From the NCBI RefSeq assembly GCF_027530345.1, contig NZ_JAPZQK010000057.1, positions 1 through 34,915 of the forward strand: a stretch of DNA of 34,915 nt. Direction: 5' to 3'. Source of the DNA: Silanimonas sp. GTDB lineage: Bacteria; Pseudomonadota; Gammaproteobacteria; Xanthomonadales; Xanthomonadaceae. A model generated the notes under the pieces. That model was not told where the DNA came from, searched no databases, and saw nothing but the letters and a program-made list of their open reading frames with translations. Shown in pieces: positions 1 through 10,407 of this stretch (within the stretch, counting starts at the first letter, position 1; each line of letters begins with the position of its first letter). The position numbers and the translations under genes were made by a program.

Positions 1-107
1 TGGCGACGTCCTATCTGCCGAACTATCTGGGCTGGTTCCGCGCCTTGGAGCGGAACGCCCAAACGGGCGCAGGAGCCGCAGCGCTGCTCAGGTTGGCCAT
101 GGCGTGA
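1..107 (+). CDS. 3' end of a truncated gene, possibly a transposase
   Basis: An open frame enters from the left edge and ends at TGA 105-107, giving about 34 residues. The visible part includes YLPNYLGWFRALER, which resembles the C-terminal end of some bacterial transposases from memory; no catalytic residues are in the window, so the identity is a weak guess. A strong hairpin with a T-run lies 34 bases after the stop, which supports this being a real gene end. No insertion-sequence terminal inverted repeat or target duplication can be seen between the stop and the terminator. Confidence 0.4.
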   Translation, partial: ATSYLPNYLGWFRALERNAQTGAGAAALLRLAMA

Positions 108-140
108 GCGAATCAACCACAATCAACGCGAACAGCGCCA

Positions 141-173
141 AAAGAACGGGCCCCGAAGGGCCCGTTCTTTTTT
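141..173. terminator. bidirectional rho-independent terminator
   Basis: A perfect 10-bp stem (GAACGGGCCC, 144-153, with its complement at 158-167) closes a 4-base loop. It is followed by six T on the plus strand (168-173) and preceded by four A (140-143), which read as T on the minus strand. It sits between the plus-strand gene ending at 107 and the minus-strand protease ending at 190, so it can stop transcription from both sides. Confidence 0.9.
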
Positions 174-189
174 GCTGATCCCGCGGGCC

Positions 190-3100
190 TTACGGCGTCA
201 CGGTCAGGTTCACGCGGACGGTGGCCGTCGCGCGGTTCGGGTCGTTGCTGCCCAGGCAGACGAAGCCCGAGTAGTTGCCCGGCGCGAGGCCCGCAGTGTT
301 GACGTTGAAGCTCACCGTGGACGGTGCACCGGCCACCGCGCGACCCGAGGCCGGGGCCAGGCCGCTGATCCACGGGGCACCGCAGCCGACCGTACCGTTC
401 AGCGTGTAGGCGAGGCCCGTGGGCGCACCGGCCGGGGTCGTCCACACGTTGTTGGGCGCCGCGTTGCTGGGGATGATCGTGCGCGGCGCCGTGCCGTTGC
501 CCTGCTGCGAGAAGAACCAAGCGAACCGGTTGGCGAAGACGGCATTCACCTGCGGAACCAGCCAGTAGCGCCCGGGCTGCAGGGTGACGTTCTGGCCCGC
601 GGCCGCAAGGTTCAGGCGAAGCACGCCACCGGCGGTGCTGATCCCCGCGGAGTTGGCCGGCGCCGAGTAGCGCCACACGGCCGCATTCGGCGAGGTCTCC
701 GGGTTGCCGGCCGGCACGCCGCCGGCGTCCGCGAAGATCGACCAGCCGATCACCGTCGTCGCCGGGATCGTGCCGGTGCCCAGCACGAAGCCCTCGTTGG
801 AGATGCTGGCGAGCGTGGTCGCCTGCGTCAACACGAAGTCATCGGCGGCGAACTGGCCGATGCCGAGATCGCTGTAGCGACCCGTGGCGTAACCGCTGGT
901 GGCGCCCGCGCTGCTTTGCGAAACGACTGCGCCGGTCCCGGTGCCCGTGGTGCTCGTGGTGAAGTCGACCGGGTTGCTGTTGCTCCACAGGGTGAAGTTG
1001 GCGCTGCGCGTGGTGTTGGCCGGCGCGCTGATGGCGATGGTCTCGGTGCTGAGGCCCAGCTCCGGGTTGCGCACGGCCACCGCGATCGGCAGGCGCAGGG
1101 TCGGCGAGCGCGTGCTGGCATCGTTTCCGGTGGAAGCCAGCGTCAGCGTGCCGAAACGGTAGGTGCCGTCGGCCGGCTGGCCCGCGGTGTTCACGGTGAC
1201 CGTGACCGTCTGCGTACCGAAGGGCGCGATGGTGAACACCGGCGTGCTGATCGTGCCCGTCACGCCCGACAGCGAGAGGCTGAAGGTCTGGAAGGTGCCG
1301 CGCGTGCTGCGGAAGGTGCGGGTGAAGGTGCAACTGGTCGTGCTGCAGCCTCGGTTGGTCATGCTGGCGAGGTTGAGCGCCGAGACATCACCGCCCAGCG
1401 CCGGGTTCGCCGCCGTGTAGTCGGCGCGCTGCTCGTCGAGCACGAGGCCGGCCTTCGCCGCGGCGTCGACCTGCACGCGGCCCGCACCGGCCTGGAAGGG
1501 CGTGGCGACAGCCCCCAACTCATTGAGCACGCCCTGACGCGCCGTCATCATCAGCGCCGACTTGATCTCGGCGGGCGTCCAGGTCGGGAACAGCTGGCGC
1601 AGCAGCGCACCGCTACCGGCCACCTGCGGCGAGGACATGGACGTACCGCTGAGGAAGCCGATCGCGTTGCCGCAGGCCGCCGTGGGAAGCTGCGCCGGAT
1701 CGGTGCACGTCAGCGGCTCGAGGATGTTGACGCCATGTCCGGTGATGTCTGGCTTCAGCACCGAGAACGGCGACGGGCCGCGCGAGCTGAAGCCGGCGAG
1801 TTCGTCGGCGGTATTGTCGATGCGGGTGGCCGGGAAGGGCACCGTCGACGTCAGCGCCGGGTTCGACACCGTCAGCGCCTGCAGGGCCACGCCGCTGTCC
1901 TGCGCCATGCCGAACACCGGCACGGTGGCGCCCGGCACCGATGGCGCGATGCCGCCGGCCGCGTTGTTGACGATGATCACCGCACGCGCACCAGCCGCGG
2001 CCGCGTTCGCGGCCTTCTCGGTGAAGGGGCAGGTACCACGGCGCACGAGGGCGATGCGGTTGCTGAAGAAGCCGGCCGGGAACGCGCCGCTGGCGGTGCA
2101 GCCGTCGGCCGCGCCGGTGAAGCCAGGGCCCGCGCGCAGCACGCTGCTCGGGATCGAACCGGTCAGCTCGACGCCGCCCGTGCCCGCGTTGAGCAGCACC
2201 TGCGAGAGGTTGGTCGGCACGCCGGCGCCGCTGGTGTTGAGGGTGAACTCATAGCTCGCGCGGCCCGACTGTGCAGCGGCGACCGTCATCACCCAAGGTG
2301 AGTTGTGCCCGTTGGTCGATGGGTTCGGGCCGCTGTTGCCGGCAGAAGTGGAGATGAAGATGCCAGCATCGGCCGCGGCGAGGAATGCCTGGGAAATGGC
2401 TTCCGACCAAGGCTGCGCGCCGCCGCCAATAGAGTAGTTGATGACGTCGACGCCGTCGGCGACGGCCTGGTTGATGGCCGCGAGTGTTGAAACGTTCGGG
2501 CAGGGGCCCTGGTTCGTTGCGATGATGGTGTAGCAGGCGTCGTAGGCGATGACGTTGGCGCGCGGCGCGATGCCGCTGAGCGTCAGGGCGTTGCCGCGGA
2601 AGCTGACTTCGCGCGCGTTGCCGACGCTGGTGCCTGCAGTATGCGAACCGTGGCCGTCGGTGTCGCCGAAGCTTGGATCCTCGCGCCATGTGCCGCCCGG
2701 GCGGCACGGGTCCGTCGCAGGGGCGTTCGGTGTACATACCGCCGCATAGACGAAGTCGTAGCCGCCCACCAGCTTGTCATTGCAACGACCAGCGTCAATG
2801 CGGCCGCTGGCGCACTGGCCACGGTAGTTCCCCTCGCCGAACGGATTGCTGAATTCGAAGCCCGTTTCGGGCTCTACGCCAGCGAACGAGGGGCTGTTGA
2901 AGTTGATGCCGGAATCGATGACGCCCACCAGCACGCCCTCGCCCTTCGCGCGACGGTTGTAGACCGACACTTCGGTGCGGCCGCGCGTCATGAAGGCGGC
3001 GCGGTGGAAGCCGGTGCCGTCCTCCCAGACCGTGTTGGCGCCAATCACCGAGGGGGCGGCGTCGTCATCCAGCAGGTATTCGGCGTAGGGCTCGACCAGC

Positions 3101-3540
3101 GTGACCGTCGGGTCGTTGGCGAGGGCCGCCGCTTCCGCCGGCGTCAGCTCGGCGATGATGCCGTTGAAGGCATGCTGCATGCGGTGCTGGACCTCGAAAT
3201 TGCGGCCGACGCTCGCCTTCAGGCGCGCCTCGTTGTTGCGCTGGCGCCCTTCGAGCTGCGTCGCGTAGGCGGCCACCGCGGCATCGTGGTCGACGGCCAT
3301 CTTCCCGCGCAGCGGCGGCGTCGGCGCCTGCTTCAGCTGCGCCTCGTAGGTGACGGCGGGCACATCGCGGAAGCCCACGATGTAGGGCATGCGGCCCGTC
3401 GCGGCGAAGGCCTTCAGCGCCGGTGAATCGGACTTCGCCACCGCGGCGCTGTCCAGCGAGGCCGCCTGTGCCGCACCCACCATGGCCACGAGGGCCGACG
3501 AAACCGCGATCGAACACCACTTCTGCTGCAAGCGACGCAT
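190..3540 (-). CDS. secreted subtilisin-like serine protease (S8) with PA and C-terminal beta domains
   Basis: This is an exported endopeptidase of 1116 residues. Residues 1-26 are a signal peptide ending AAQA. Residues 50-155 resemble an I9-type propeptide. The catalytic triad is Asp209 (VIDSGI), His297 (DGHGSH) and Ser634 (GTSMSSP), with oxyanion Asn402 (GNSG). A protease-associated (PA) domain is inserted at about 455-565 between His and Ser, as in cucumisin/lactocepin-type subtilases. The C-terminal 450 residues are Ser/Thr/Gly-rich beta domains; the last 64 residues look like an Ig-like domain with the pattern GNYSGFVCLGSNDP. The start is chosen because GGGGAG lies about 8 bases upstream and the signal peptide begins there. 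It stands alone, with a terminator beyond its stop. Substrate is unknown; an extracellular nutritional or virulence protease is the usual role. Confidence 0.93.
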   Translation of the reverse strand: MRRLQQKWCSIAVSSALVAMVGAAQAASLDSAAVAKSDSPALKAFAATGRMPYIVGFRDVPAVTYEAQLKQAPTPPLRGKMAVDHDAAVAAYATQLEGRQRNNEARLKASVGRNFEVQHRMQHAFNGIIAELTPAEAAALANDPTVTLVEPYAEYLLDDDAAPSVIGANTVWEDGTGFHRAAFMTRGRTEVSVYNRRAKGEGVLVGVIDSGINFNSPSFAGVEPETGFEFSNPFGEGNYRGQCASGRIDAGRCNDKLVGGYDFVYAAVCTPNAPATDPCRPGGTWREDPSFGDTDGHGSHTAGTSVGNAREVSFRGNALTLSGIAPRANVIAYDACYTIIATNQGPCPNVSTLAAINQAVADGVDVINYSIGGGAQPWSEAISQAFLAAADAGIFISTSAGNSGPNPSTNGHNSPWVMTVAAAQSGRASYEFTLNTSGAGVPTNLSQVLLNAGTGGVELTGSIPSSVLRAGPGFTGAADGCTASGAFPAGFFSNRIALVRRGTCPFTEKAANAAAAGARAVIIVNNAAGGIAPSVPGATVPVFGMAQDSGVALQALTVSNPALTSTVPFPATRIDNTADELAGFSSRGPSPFSVLKPDITGHGVNILEPLTCTDPAQLPTAACGNAIGFLSGTSMSSPQVAGSGALLRQLFPTWTPAEIKSALMMTARQGVLNELGAVATPFQAGAGRVQVDAAAKAGLVLDEQRADYTAANPALGGDVSALNLASMTNRGCSTTSCTFTRTFRSTRGTFQTFSLSLSGVTGTISTPVFTIAPFGTQTVTVTVNTAGQPADGTYRFGTLTLASTGNDASTRSPTLRLPIAVAVRNPELGLSTETIAISAPANTTRSANFTLWSNSNPVDFTTSTTGTGTGAVVSQSSAGATSGYATGRYSDLGIGQFAADDFVLTQATTLASISNEGFVLGTGTIPATTVIGWSIFADAGGVPAGNPETSPNAAVWRYSAPANSAGISTAGGVLRLNLAAAGQNVTLQPGRYWLVPQVNAVFANRFAWFFSQQGNGTAPRTIIPSNAAPNNVWTTPAGAPTGLAYTLNGTVGCGAPWISGLAPASGRAVAGAPSTVSFNVNTAGLAPGNYSGFVCLGSNDPNRATATVRVNLTVTP

Positions 3541-3664
3541 GGATGACTCCCCAACGAAACGTTCAGATGAAGTCCGCGCCCCCGCGGGTCGATGGACTTG
3601 GCATCGACGCCTAGGCGGGTTCGCGGGGACAGGACGACCGGAAGCGGGGGCGCGACGGTCGTAC

Positions 3665-3699
3665 CGTTACTGTGTAACGTGAAGCGCGCGACCCTGCAA
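3665..3699 (-). promoter_or_regulatory. candidate promoter with overlapping palindrome upstream of the S8 protease
   Basis: Read on the minus strand, TTGCAG (3694-3699) and TTACAC (3672-3677) are separated by 16 bases and could be -35 and -10 boxes. The -10 overlaps a perfect inverted repeat, CGTTAC-TGT-GTAACG (3665-3679), placed where an operator would block or aid polymerase. The untranslated leader would be about 125 bases. The rest of the 3541-3749 gap shows nothing else I recognise. Confidence 0.35.
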
Positions 3700-3749
3700 G
3701 TGCGCGGAGTCCTGCTCCGGCCTCGATGCCGGTCCTGCGCTGCGCTGCA

Positions 3750-5522
3750 TCAGAACGCGCGACGCAGACGCTCACGCCATCCTGACATCCAGCGCTGCAA
3801 GCGTCCCAGCGAGTCGGTGTGGAAGACGATGCCGATCTCGGTGGCGCGGCCGTCGCGGATGCGTCGCGCCACCAGGGTGGCGCCGCCGAGGGCGATCCGG
3901 TCGCCGATGTGCACTTCGCCTTCGAAGCGCGTCGCGAACATCTCGCTGGCGGTGTGGGCCGCGTAGCGCGGCGGGATCGGTAGCCCGTAGAAGCCGGCCA
4001 GTTCGCCCAGCGGCACGTCGCCCGCCAGGCTGAAGGCACCGAAGGTCTCGTGTTCGGCCTCGCGCGCCTCGTTGCCCTCGGCGAACAGCCAGTCGAGGCG
4101 GTAGACCTCGCCCGGCGGTGCGAGGAAATAGGCGGTGTCGTCGGCCTGCGCGGGACCGGCCTCGGTCGGCAGCAGGATGCGTCCCTCGCGCACCACCATC
4201 GCCGGGCGCGCCCAGCCGGGCAGCTCGGCGTTCTTGGTCAGCACGGCGCTGGTCGGCCCGACGCGATAGCCCACCAGTTCGAACTCGAGCTGGCCCGGCA
4301 GGTCGAGTTCGATGCGGCGCGTGGCCGTGTCGCGGCGCGGCAGGGCCACGCGGAAGAGCTTCGCCGCCGGCTTCAGGGTCCAGCCTTGCACCAGCAGCGA
4401 GGTCACCACGACAACGAAGGCGACGTTGAAGTAGAGGGCCGCGTTCGGCAGGTCGGTGAGCAAGGGCAGCGACGCGAGGAAAATGCCCACCGCACCGCGC
4501 AAGCCGACCCAGCCAACGAAGCCGATCTCGCGCTTGTGGAAGCCGAAGGGCGCCAGGCAGGCGGCCACGGCGACGGGGCGCGCCACCAGCATCAGCACCG
4601 CGGCCAGGGCCAGCGCCGGGCCGAGCACATCAAGCAGGGTGGAGGGCACGACCAGCATGCCGAGCAGCAGGAACATGCCGCCCTGTGCCAGCCAGGTGGA
4701 TGCGTTGAGCACGGTGGTGACGTTGGCGATCGCGCGCACCGGCTTCTGCCCCAGCACGAGGCCGGCGACATAGACGGCGAGGAAGCCGCTGCCGTGCAGG
4801 GTGTTGGTCGCCGCGAACAAGCCCACGGCACCCGCCAGCGCGAACAGCGGGTGCAAGCCCTCGGGCAAGGACAGGCGATTGAGGCCGAGGGCGATCAGGC
4901 GCCCGCCGAGGACCCCCAAGCCCAGACCCAGCACGAGGTGGAGCACGAGGGTCAGCGCCAGTCCGCCCGGCCCGCCGACGTTGCCCACCGACAGCCAGGT
5001 GCACAACAGCACCGTCAGGAACACGGCGACGGGATCGTTGCTGCCGGATTCGATCTCCAGCACGCCGTTGACGCGCTTCGGCAACGCGATGCCGGCACCG
5101 CGCAGCAGGAAGAACACCGCCGCGGCGTCGGTCGAAGCCAGCACCGCGCCGAGCAGCAGGCCCTCCACCCAGCCGATCCCGAGCAGCCACATCGCCGCCA
5201 AGGCCGTGAGCACGGCGGTGATGGCCACGCCGGCCGTCGCCAGCCAAAGCGCCGGGGCGATGGCCGGGCGCAGCGGCGCGAGCCGCGTCTGCAGGCCGCC
5301 GTCGAACAGAATGATGGCCAGCGCCAGCGCGCCGATCGCGTAGACGATGCCCGGCGCCATCGTGAAGCCGGCACCCTCCGGGCCGAGTGCGACACCGAGC
5401 GCGAGGAACACGAGCAGCAGCGGCGCGCCGAAGCGGCGAGCCACGAGGCTCGAGCCAATGCCCAGCAGGGCGACGAGGGCGCCGCCCAGCAACCACGTGT
5501 CAGTGCGTGCCAACCACTCCAT
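3750..5522 (-). CDS. cvrA: CPA1-type potassium/proton antiporter (NhaP2/CvrA-like)
   Basis: An inner-membrane cation/proton antiporter of 590 residues, close to the usual length of E. coli CvrA/NhaP2. Residues 1 to about 390 are hydrophobic with roughly a dozen membrane segments. The next 70 residues (around FELVGYRVGPTSAV) form a TrkA-C-type regulatory domain, and the C-terminal part (DRIALGGATLVARRI) matches the CorC/HlyC transporter-associated domain. This three-part layout is typical of NhaP2-type K+/H+ antiporters that control cytoplasmic potassium and pH; the ion actually moved is inferred. Its start lies 23 bases inside the end of comM, so the two are probably translated from one message. 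I place the start at 5522 because the first membrane helix begins directly after it. Confidence 0.9.
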   Translation of the reverse strand: MEWLARTDTWLLGGALVALLGIGSSLVARRFGAPLLLVFLALGVALGPEGAGFTMAPGIVYAIGALALAIILFDGGLQTRLAPLRPAIAPALWLATAGVAITAVLTALAAMWLLGIGWVEGLLLGAVLASTDAAAVFFLLRGAGIALPKRVNGVLEIESGSNDPVAVFLTVLLCTWLSVGNVGGPGGLALTLVLHLVLGLGLGVLGGRLIALGLNRLSLPEGLHPLFALAGAVGLFAATNTLHGSGFLAVYVAGLVLGQKPVRAIANVTTVLNASTWLAQGGMFLLLGMLVVPSTLLDVLGPALALAAVLMLVARPVAVAACLAPFGFHKREIGFVGWVGLRGAVGIFLASLPLLTDLPNAALYFNVAFVVVVTSLLVQGWTLKPAAKLFRVALPRRDTATRRIELDLPGQLEFELVGYRVGPTSAVLTKNAELPGWARPAMVVREGRILLPTEAGPAQADDTAYFLAPPGEVYRLDWLFAEGNEAREAEHETFGAFSLAGDVPLGELAGFYGLPIPPRYAAHTASEMFATRFEGEVHIGDRIALGGATLVARRIRDGRATEIGIVFHTDSLGRLQRWMSGWRERLRRAF

Positions 5523-7137
5523 GCCCGGCCCGGTGCTCCGTTTGCGTCGAGGCTTGCAGCGTAGCCTGCAACGACGGATTCGAGTCGATGCTCATCGCGC
5601 GGAAGCCGATCGCCTCGGCCATGTGTGGCGTTTCGACTGCGTCGTCACCGGCCAGGTCGGCGAGGGTGCGTGCCACCCGCAGCGTGCGATGCACTGCGCG
5701 TGCCGAGAGCGTGAGGCGATCGGCGGCGCGTTCGAGCAAGGCCCGCGCCGCTGGCGTGGCGGCGATGACGGCCTCGAGCTCGCCCGGGGCCAGATGGGCG
5801 TTCGGCTTGCCTTGCCGGGCTTGTTGGCGCTCGCGGGCCCGCAGCACGCGGGCGCGGACGGTGGCGCTGGACTCGTTCGCGCGCGACGCCTCGGCATCGT
5901 TAGGAAGGCCGGGACCGCTCGGTGCCATCAAGGCCGAAGCGGGCACGCGGGCCAGCGCGACATGGAGGTCGATGCGGTCCAGCAGCGGGCCGCTGACGCG
6001 TGACTGGTAGCGCGCGATGGCGTCGGTCGGACAGTCGCAGCGGCCCGCGGGATCGCCGGCCCAGCCGCAGGGGCAGGGGTTCATCGCGGTGACGAGCAAA
6101 GGGCGCGCGGGAAACACCGCCTGCATCGCCGCACGCGCGATCTGCACATCGCCGGATTCCAGCGGTTCGCGAAGGGCATCGAGGGTGCTGCGGCTCCACT
6201 CGGGGAGTTCGTCGAGGAACAGAACGCCATGGTGTGCCAGCGAAAGCTCGCCCGGGCGCGGAATCCCGCCCCCCCCAACCAGCGCGACCGCGCTGGCACC
6301 GTGCATCGGAGCGCGGAACGGTCGTGCCGTGGGCCAACCACCGGCCTCCCGCAGGGGTGCGGCGAGGCTGCGGATCACCGCCAGCTCCAATGCCTCCGCT
6401 TCGGTGAGCGGCGGCATCAGCCCGGGTAGGCAACGCGCGAGCAGTGTCTTGCCGCAGCCCGGCGGGCCGGTGAACCTCAGCCCGTGCATGCCGGCGGCAG
6501 CGACCTCGAGCGCGCGCTTGCCGAGGGTCTGGCCAATCACGTCGGCGAGGTCCGCGCCTTCGGCGCCGCGTGTCGTGGCGGTCATGGCGTCCTCCGCCAC
6601 CGGCGAAAGCACGGGTGCCAGCAACCGTTCGCCGCGCAGGTGGGCGACCACCTGCGCCAGCGTGCGGGCGCCGAACACCTTCGCCCGGCTCGCATATGCC
6701 GCGTCGGTGGCGTTCTCCTCGGGCACGATCAGCGCGCGCCCCGCTTCACCGGCGGCGATGGCGGACGGCAGCGCGCCACTGATGCCGCGCAGGGCGCCGG
6801 ACAGCGACAGTTCGCCGAGCAGTTCGACCTCGCGCAGGGCCTTCAGCGGGATCTGTCCCGCGGCGGCAAGCAGGCCGACCGCCATAGGCAAATCGAAGCG
6901 CGCGCCGTCCTTCGGCAACTCCGCGGGCGCCACGTTGATCGTGACCCGTTTGCTCGGCAGCTCGAACTGGCTGGCCTGCAGGGCGGCGCGGATGCGCTCG
7001 CGCGACTCGCGGGCGACCGTGCCGGCGAGCCCCGCGATGGTCACCTGCGGCAGGCCCCCGGCCATGAAGACTTCCACGCGCACTTCGGGCGCGCGCACGC
7101 CGCAGCGTGCACGGGTGTGCACCAGCGCCAACGCCAT
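5500..7137 (-). CDS. comM: ComM/YifB AAA+ helicase, Mg-chelatase-like
   Basis: A 545-residue AAA+ ATPase of the YifB/ComM family, known to drive branch migration when incoming single-stranded DNA is integrated during natural transformation. The N-terminal 170 residues are the Lon-like ChlI domain. Walker A is GPPGCGKT (224-231) and Walker B VLFLDE (305-310). A four-cysteine cluster follows (MNPCPCGW...CDCP, 352-370), and the arginine finger region is SGPLLDRID (382-390). The C-terminal domain has the usual helical Mg-chelatase pattern, but about 30 residues past it look unconserved and overlap the next gene. It begins 9 bases after the ubiK stop, so ubiK, comM and the antiporter gene probably form one operon. 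Confidence 0.95.
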   Translation of the reverse strand: MALALVHTRARCGVRAPEVRVEVFMAGGLPQVTIAGLAGTVARESRERIRAALQASQFELPSKRVTINVAPAELPKDGARFDLPMAVGLLAAAGQIPLKALREVELLGELSLSGALRGISGALPSAIAAGEAGRALIVPEENATDAAYASRAKVFGARTLAQVVAHLRGERLLAPVLSPVAEDAMTATTRGAEGADLADVIGQTLGKRALEVAAAGMHGLRFTGPPGCGKTLLARCLPGLMPPLTEAEALELAVIRSLAAPLREAGGWPTARPFRAPMHGASAVALVGGGGIPRPGELSLAHHGVLFLDELPEWSRSTLDALREPLESGDVQIARAAMQAVFPARPLLVTAMNPCPCGWAGDPAGRCDCPTDAIARYQSRVSGPLLDRIDLHVALARVPASALMAPSGPGLPNDAEASRANESSATVRARVLRARERQQARQGKPNAHLAPGELEAVIAATPAARALLERAADRLTLSARAVHRTLRVARTLADLAGDDAVETPHMAEAIGFRAMSIDSNPSLQATLQASTQTEHRAGHGVVGTH

Positions 7138-7146
7138 GGCGGCGAC

Positions 7147-7416
7147 TCAGTTGCGGGTGTCGGGTGACGCAGGACGCGAGGCGGCGTCCAAGGCCTCGAG
7201 CTGGCGTTCCAGCGCTTCGAGCTTCTCGCGGGTGCGGCGAAGCACGGCCTTCTGCACTTCGAATTCCTCGCGGGTGACGAGGTCGAGCTTGCCAAGGCCG
7301 GCTTGCAGCGCGGCGCGGAAATTCTTCTCGAGATCGGCGCGCGCGCCCTCGAGGCCGGGCGGCACGAGGTCGTTGAGGCGGCGGGCGAGGTCGTCGATGG
7401 CCTTGAGGTCGATCAT
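7147..7416 (-). CDS. ubiK: UbiK (YqiC) ubiquinone biosynthesis accessory factor
   Basis: A small 89-residue protein beginning MIDLKAIDDLARRL. It has the family layout: an amphipathic N-terminal half and a C-terminal coiled coil starting at the conserved TREEFEVQKAVL. UbiK binds UbiJ and assists the soluble Ubi complex in aerobic ubiquinone synthesis. A longer open frame extends to 7542, but the ATG at 7416 is chosen because family homology begins there and GGAG lies about 8 bases upstream. It is the first gene of the minus-strand group with comM and is divergent from amtB, an arrangement also seen in Pseudomonas (from memory). Confidence 0.92.
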   Translation of the reverse strand: MIDLKAIDDLARRLNDLVPPGLEGARADLEKNFRAALQAGLGKLDLVTREEFEVQKAVLRRTREKLEALERQLEALDAASRPASPDTRN

Positions 7417-7623
7417 GGTGGCGCTCCGTGGGCGGTCGACGACAGCGTGGCGGCGGGAGGGCCGCGAAAGTGTCAGGAGACGTCGCGGCGAGAGGTGGGC
7501 CGATGCCGGCAGGCCGGGGTCCCGAGCGAGGGCCCGTATCAAAGCACAGCCCGCGTGACGTAGACAATCGATCCGTTTCTGGTCGCATCGACGGTGGGGA
7601 TCACTTCACCTGGGGAGACAACG

Positions 7624-8985
<1,362 letters not shown>

Positions 8986-8995
8986 TCGCGGCCAT

Positions 8996-9017
8996 GGCGC
9001 GGGGAATGCCCCGCGCC
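8996..9017 (+). promoter_or_regulatory. GC-rich hairpin between amtB and glnK
   Basis: A perfect 9-bp stem, GGCGCGGGG (8996-9004) with its complement at 9009-9017, closes an AATG loop. Only TTA follows, so it is not a full intrinsic terminator. It could protect the amtB message from 3' decay, or let part of transcription stop before glnK. Its function is inferred. Confidence 0.6.
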
Positions 9018-9038
9018 TTAGGCTTCGCACTGAACTGA

Positions 9039-9392
<354 letters not shown>

Positions 9393-9415
9393 GCCGAAGG
9401 CTCGGCGCAACGGAG

Positions 9416-9444
9416 AAGGGCGCCTCGCGGCGCCCTTTCTCTTT
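9416..9444 (+). terminator. rho-independent terminator after glnK
   Basis: The stem GGGCGCC (9418-9424) pairs with GGCGCCC (9429-9435) around a TCGC loop, extended by A-T pairs and followed by a T-rich tail to 9444. It lies between the convergent genes glnK and speE. Confidence 0.85.
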
Positions 9445-9465
9445 GCATCGCCAGCGTTGGCCGGA

Positions 9466-10326
9466 TTACTTCGCCAGCGCCTTCTCGACGAAGGGCGGCA
9501 GGGCCAGCGCGGCCTGGTGGATGGCGGCGCTGTAGTACAGCGTCTCGAACGGGCGCGCGGCGGCGTCGGTCATGCGGAACTGCGTGAGATCGCGCGATTC
9601 CTTCGACGCGATCAGGCAGCTCCAGTAGCCCGTCGGGTAGCAGGGCTGCGGGAAGGGCAGTACGCGGAAGTCCTGGAAGCCGGCGTCGCGCATCGCGGCG
9701 CGCATGTCGAGGATGAGGTGCATCAGCGCCAGCGGGCTCTCGCTCTGCTGCACGAGCAGGCCACCCGGCTTCAGCGCGCGCAGGCAGTCTTCGTAGAAGG
9801 CGCGGTTGAACAGGCCCTCGGCCGGGCCCACCGGGTCGGTCGAATCAACGATGACCACGTCGATGCTCTCCGGCGCGGCGTTCTTCATGTAGGCGATGCC
9901 GTCGTCGAACATCACCGTCGCGCGCGGGTCGTCGTTGCTCTCGCACAGCTCCGGGAAGTACTTGCGGGCCATCACCGTGACCTGCTCGTCGATGTCGCAC
10001 TGCACGGCGGTCTTCACGCCCGGGTGCTTGAGCACTTCGCGCAGCGTGCCGCAGTCGCCGCCGCCGATGATCACCACGTTCTCCGGGTTGGCGTGGGTGA
10101 ACAGCGGCGCGTGCGCCATCATCTCGTGATAGAAGAAATTGTCGCGCGTGGTCACCATCATCGCGCCATCGATCAGCATGACCTTGCCCCAGTCGGTGCT
10201 GTCGTAGATCTCGATCTTCTGGAACGGCGACTGCACTTCGTCCAGCTTCGCCGTCACGCGCAGGCCGAAGGCCGAGCCGGTGTGGTCGAAGGTCTCGTGG
10301 AGCCAAGTCGAGGAAGAGGACGTCAT
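9466..10326 (-). CDS. speE: spermidine synthase
   Basis: A polyamine aminopropyltransferase of 286 residues that transfers the aminopropyl group from decarboxylated S-adenosylmethionine to putrescine in the cytoplasm. The N-terminal beta domain begins WLHETFD. The cofactor-binding glycine loop is GGGDCGTLREVLKH, with Cys where many homologues have Gly. The catalytic region DSTDPVGPAEGLF and the downstream QSESP motif are present, as is PCYPTGYWSC near the C-terminus. GGAG sits about 9 bases upstream of the ATG. It is divergent from speA, so both steps of a polyamine pathway start from one 241-base intergenic region. Confidence 0.96.
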   Translation of the reverse strand: MTSSSSTWLHETFDHTGSAFGLRVTAKLDEVQSPFQKIEIYDSTDWGKVMLIDGAMMVTTRDNFFYHEMMAHAPLFTHANPENVVIIGGGDCGTLREVLKHPGVKTAVQCDIDEQVTVMARKYFPELCESNDDPRATVMFDDGIAYMKNAAPESIDVVIVDSTDPVGPAEGLFNRAFYEDCLRALKPGGLLVQQSESPLALMHLILDMRAAMRDAGFQDFRVLPFPQPCYPTGYWSCLIASKESRDLTQFRMTDAAARPFETLYYSAAIHQAALALPPFVEKALAK

Positions 10327-10361
10327 CAGGGTTCTCCGAAGGTTCGTAGTCGAAGCCGGTG

Positions 10362-10407
10362 GGTGGGGAGCGAGCTCTGCTCTCGGTGGGGCGCGAGCCC
10401 CGCTCTG
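10362..10407. repeat. tandem imperfect 23-bp repeat in the speE-speA intergenic region
   Basis: Two adjacent copies (10362-10384 and 10385-10407) begin GGTGGGG and match at 19 of 23 bases. Each can fold on itself around a GCGAG core. The position upstream of speE and within the divergent promoter region suggests a regulatory site, but no protein family can be assigned. The remainder of the gap (10327-10567) is very GC-rich and holds a possible -10 for speA, TACACT at 10529-10534, without a good -35. Confidence 0.55.

Noticed and set aside
172-2301. Long plus-strand open frame (709 codons) opposite the S8 protease
   Set aside because: It is Arg/Ala/Gly-rich without motifs and lies antisense to a gene with an intact catalytic triad; high GC explains the missing stops.
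7417-7623. Sigma-54 promoter for amtB-glnK
   Set aside because: I looked for the paired GG and GC elements at the correct spacing and found no convincing match.
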